From: Kiritimatiellota bacterium
GTDB taxonomy: Bacteria > Verrucomicrobiota > Kiritimatiellia > CAIQIC01
NCBI GenBank assembly: GCA_026398385.1
Contig: JAPLSZ010000224.1
Location: forward strand, 27,049-59,500
Direction of reading: 5' to 3'
DNA: 32,452 nt
Part shown: piece after piece, positions 32,318 through 32,452 of the stretch
Layout: each line of letters opens with the position of its first letter
Numbering within the stretch: the first letter of the stretch is position 1
Position numbers and translations under genes: made by a program
The notes under the pieces: model-generated
The model's database searches: none
Told to the model about the DNA's origin: nothing
What the model saw: the letters and a program-made list of their open reading frames with translations, nothing else

Positions 32318-32452
32318 TTAAGGCTTACGCGCGCGCTCGAGCATGTGCGTTGTTTTCGCCCGCACGGAGGCCGCGGGATCGTTGGTGCCACGCTGGATGA
32401 TGGCGGCGAAGGCAACGTTGGTGCAGCACGCGGCGCGCCACAGAGCGCCCTG
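32318..32452 (-). CDS. C-terminal 44 residues of a HEAT-repeat-like protein (5' partial, not in ORF track)
   Basis: On the minus strand the frame is open from the window edge to TAA at 32320-32318. It reads 'LWRAACCTNVAFAAIIQRG' then 'DPAASVRAKTTHMLERA'. The 'DPAASVRAKTTHML' helix has the look of a HEAT/Armadillo-type repeat ('D...VR..A...L'). Third-position GC is high, as in the real genes here. It is missing from the track because no start codon lies inside the window. The rest of the protein is unseen, so function cannot be given. Confidence 0.5.
   Translation of the reverse strand, partial: QGALWRAACCTNVAFAAIIQRGTNDPAASVRAKTTHMLERARKP

Noticed and set aside
1-32452. CRISPR arrays, tRNA/rRNA genes, prophage, restriction or toxin-antitoxin systems
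   Set aside because: No regularly spaced direct repeats, cloverleaf-type sequence, phage structural genes, or defence-family domains were seen in any frame.
16350-32452. PEP-CTERM-type sorting signal on proteins of this window as exosortase substrates
   Set aside because: None of the exported proteins here ends with a short motif, a hydrophobic helix and a basic tail; the TIGR03790-like and giant proteins end without them.

Overview
This is a GC-rich bacterial chromosomal window. The gene set points to the PVC superphylum, most likely a Kiritimatiellota/Verrucomicrobiota-type organism. The evidence is an exosortase with an EpsI-type partner, a TIGR03790-like secreted protein, a prepilin-like protein with an H-x(n)-DG-type tail, DUF1080 and giant repeat-built secreted proteins, and intergenic 'word' repeats (CCACGGAT..., GTTAACGAAG...). 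The taxonomic assignment is inference from gene content; no rRNA or tRNA gene is visible.

Layout. (1) 1-308: 3' end of an aspartate kinase. (2) 309-4497: an accessory, decaying stretch. It holds a DUF1080 lipoprotein/secreted protein, a broken small secreted ORF, a 146-bp sequence present twice (once intact, once split by a 188-bp MITE-like element with a CTAA target duplication), a putative secreted zinc metallopeptidase, and truncated DUF932 and transposase fragments. (3) 4498-10562: housekeeping and carbohydrate genes, namely aroD (minus strand), then a CbpA/DnaJ-type co-chaperone, glycogen phosphorylase and UDP-glucose 6-dehydrogenase (plus strand). (4) 10519-14068: a thiazole-synthesis operon thiS-thiG-thiH-thiF on the minus strand, headed by a readable promoter, a TPP riboswitch and an intrinsic terminator. 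(5) 14380-16952: a DUF4239-like membrane protein, a beta-barrel-like outer-membrane protein, and a pseudopilin-like protein whose best promoter has a G9 run in its spacer. (6) 16982-23234: envelope/exopolysaccharide genes, namely a DegT-type sugar aminotransferase, a TIGR03790-like protein, EpsI, an exosortase and a WbuC-type cupin. (7) 23459-32452: a zinc-ribbon/coiled-coil protein, an 1858-residue secreted TPR-propeller-HEAT protein, an aminotransferase overlapping an Lrp/AsnC regulator, a GH16 glucanase, and the 3' end of a gene that is not in the ORF track.

How the parts fit. UDP-glucuronate supply (ugd), sugar-nucleotide transamination (DegT family), WbuC, exosortase and EpsI are a coherent surface-polysaccharide and protein-sorting toolkit. 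No PEP-CTERM-type sorting tail was seen among proteins encoded here, so any substrates must lie elsewhere. The thi operon is a self-contained, riboswitch-controlled unit without thiC, thiD or thiE in the window. The most unusual signals are the empty-site/filled-site MITE pair, the homopolymer promoter in front of the pilin-like gene, the EpsI protein carrying a zinc-ribbon-like insertion, and the three-module giant secreted protein. I found no CRISPR array, prophage or obviously new defence system.
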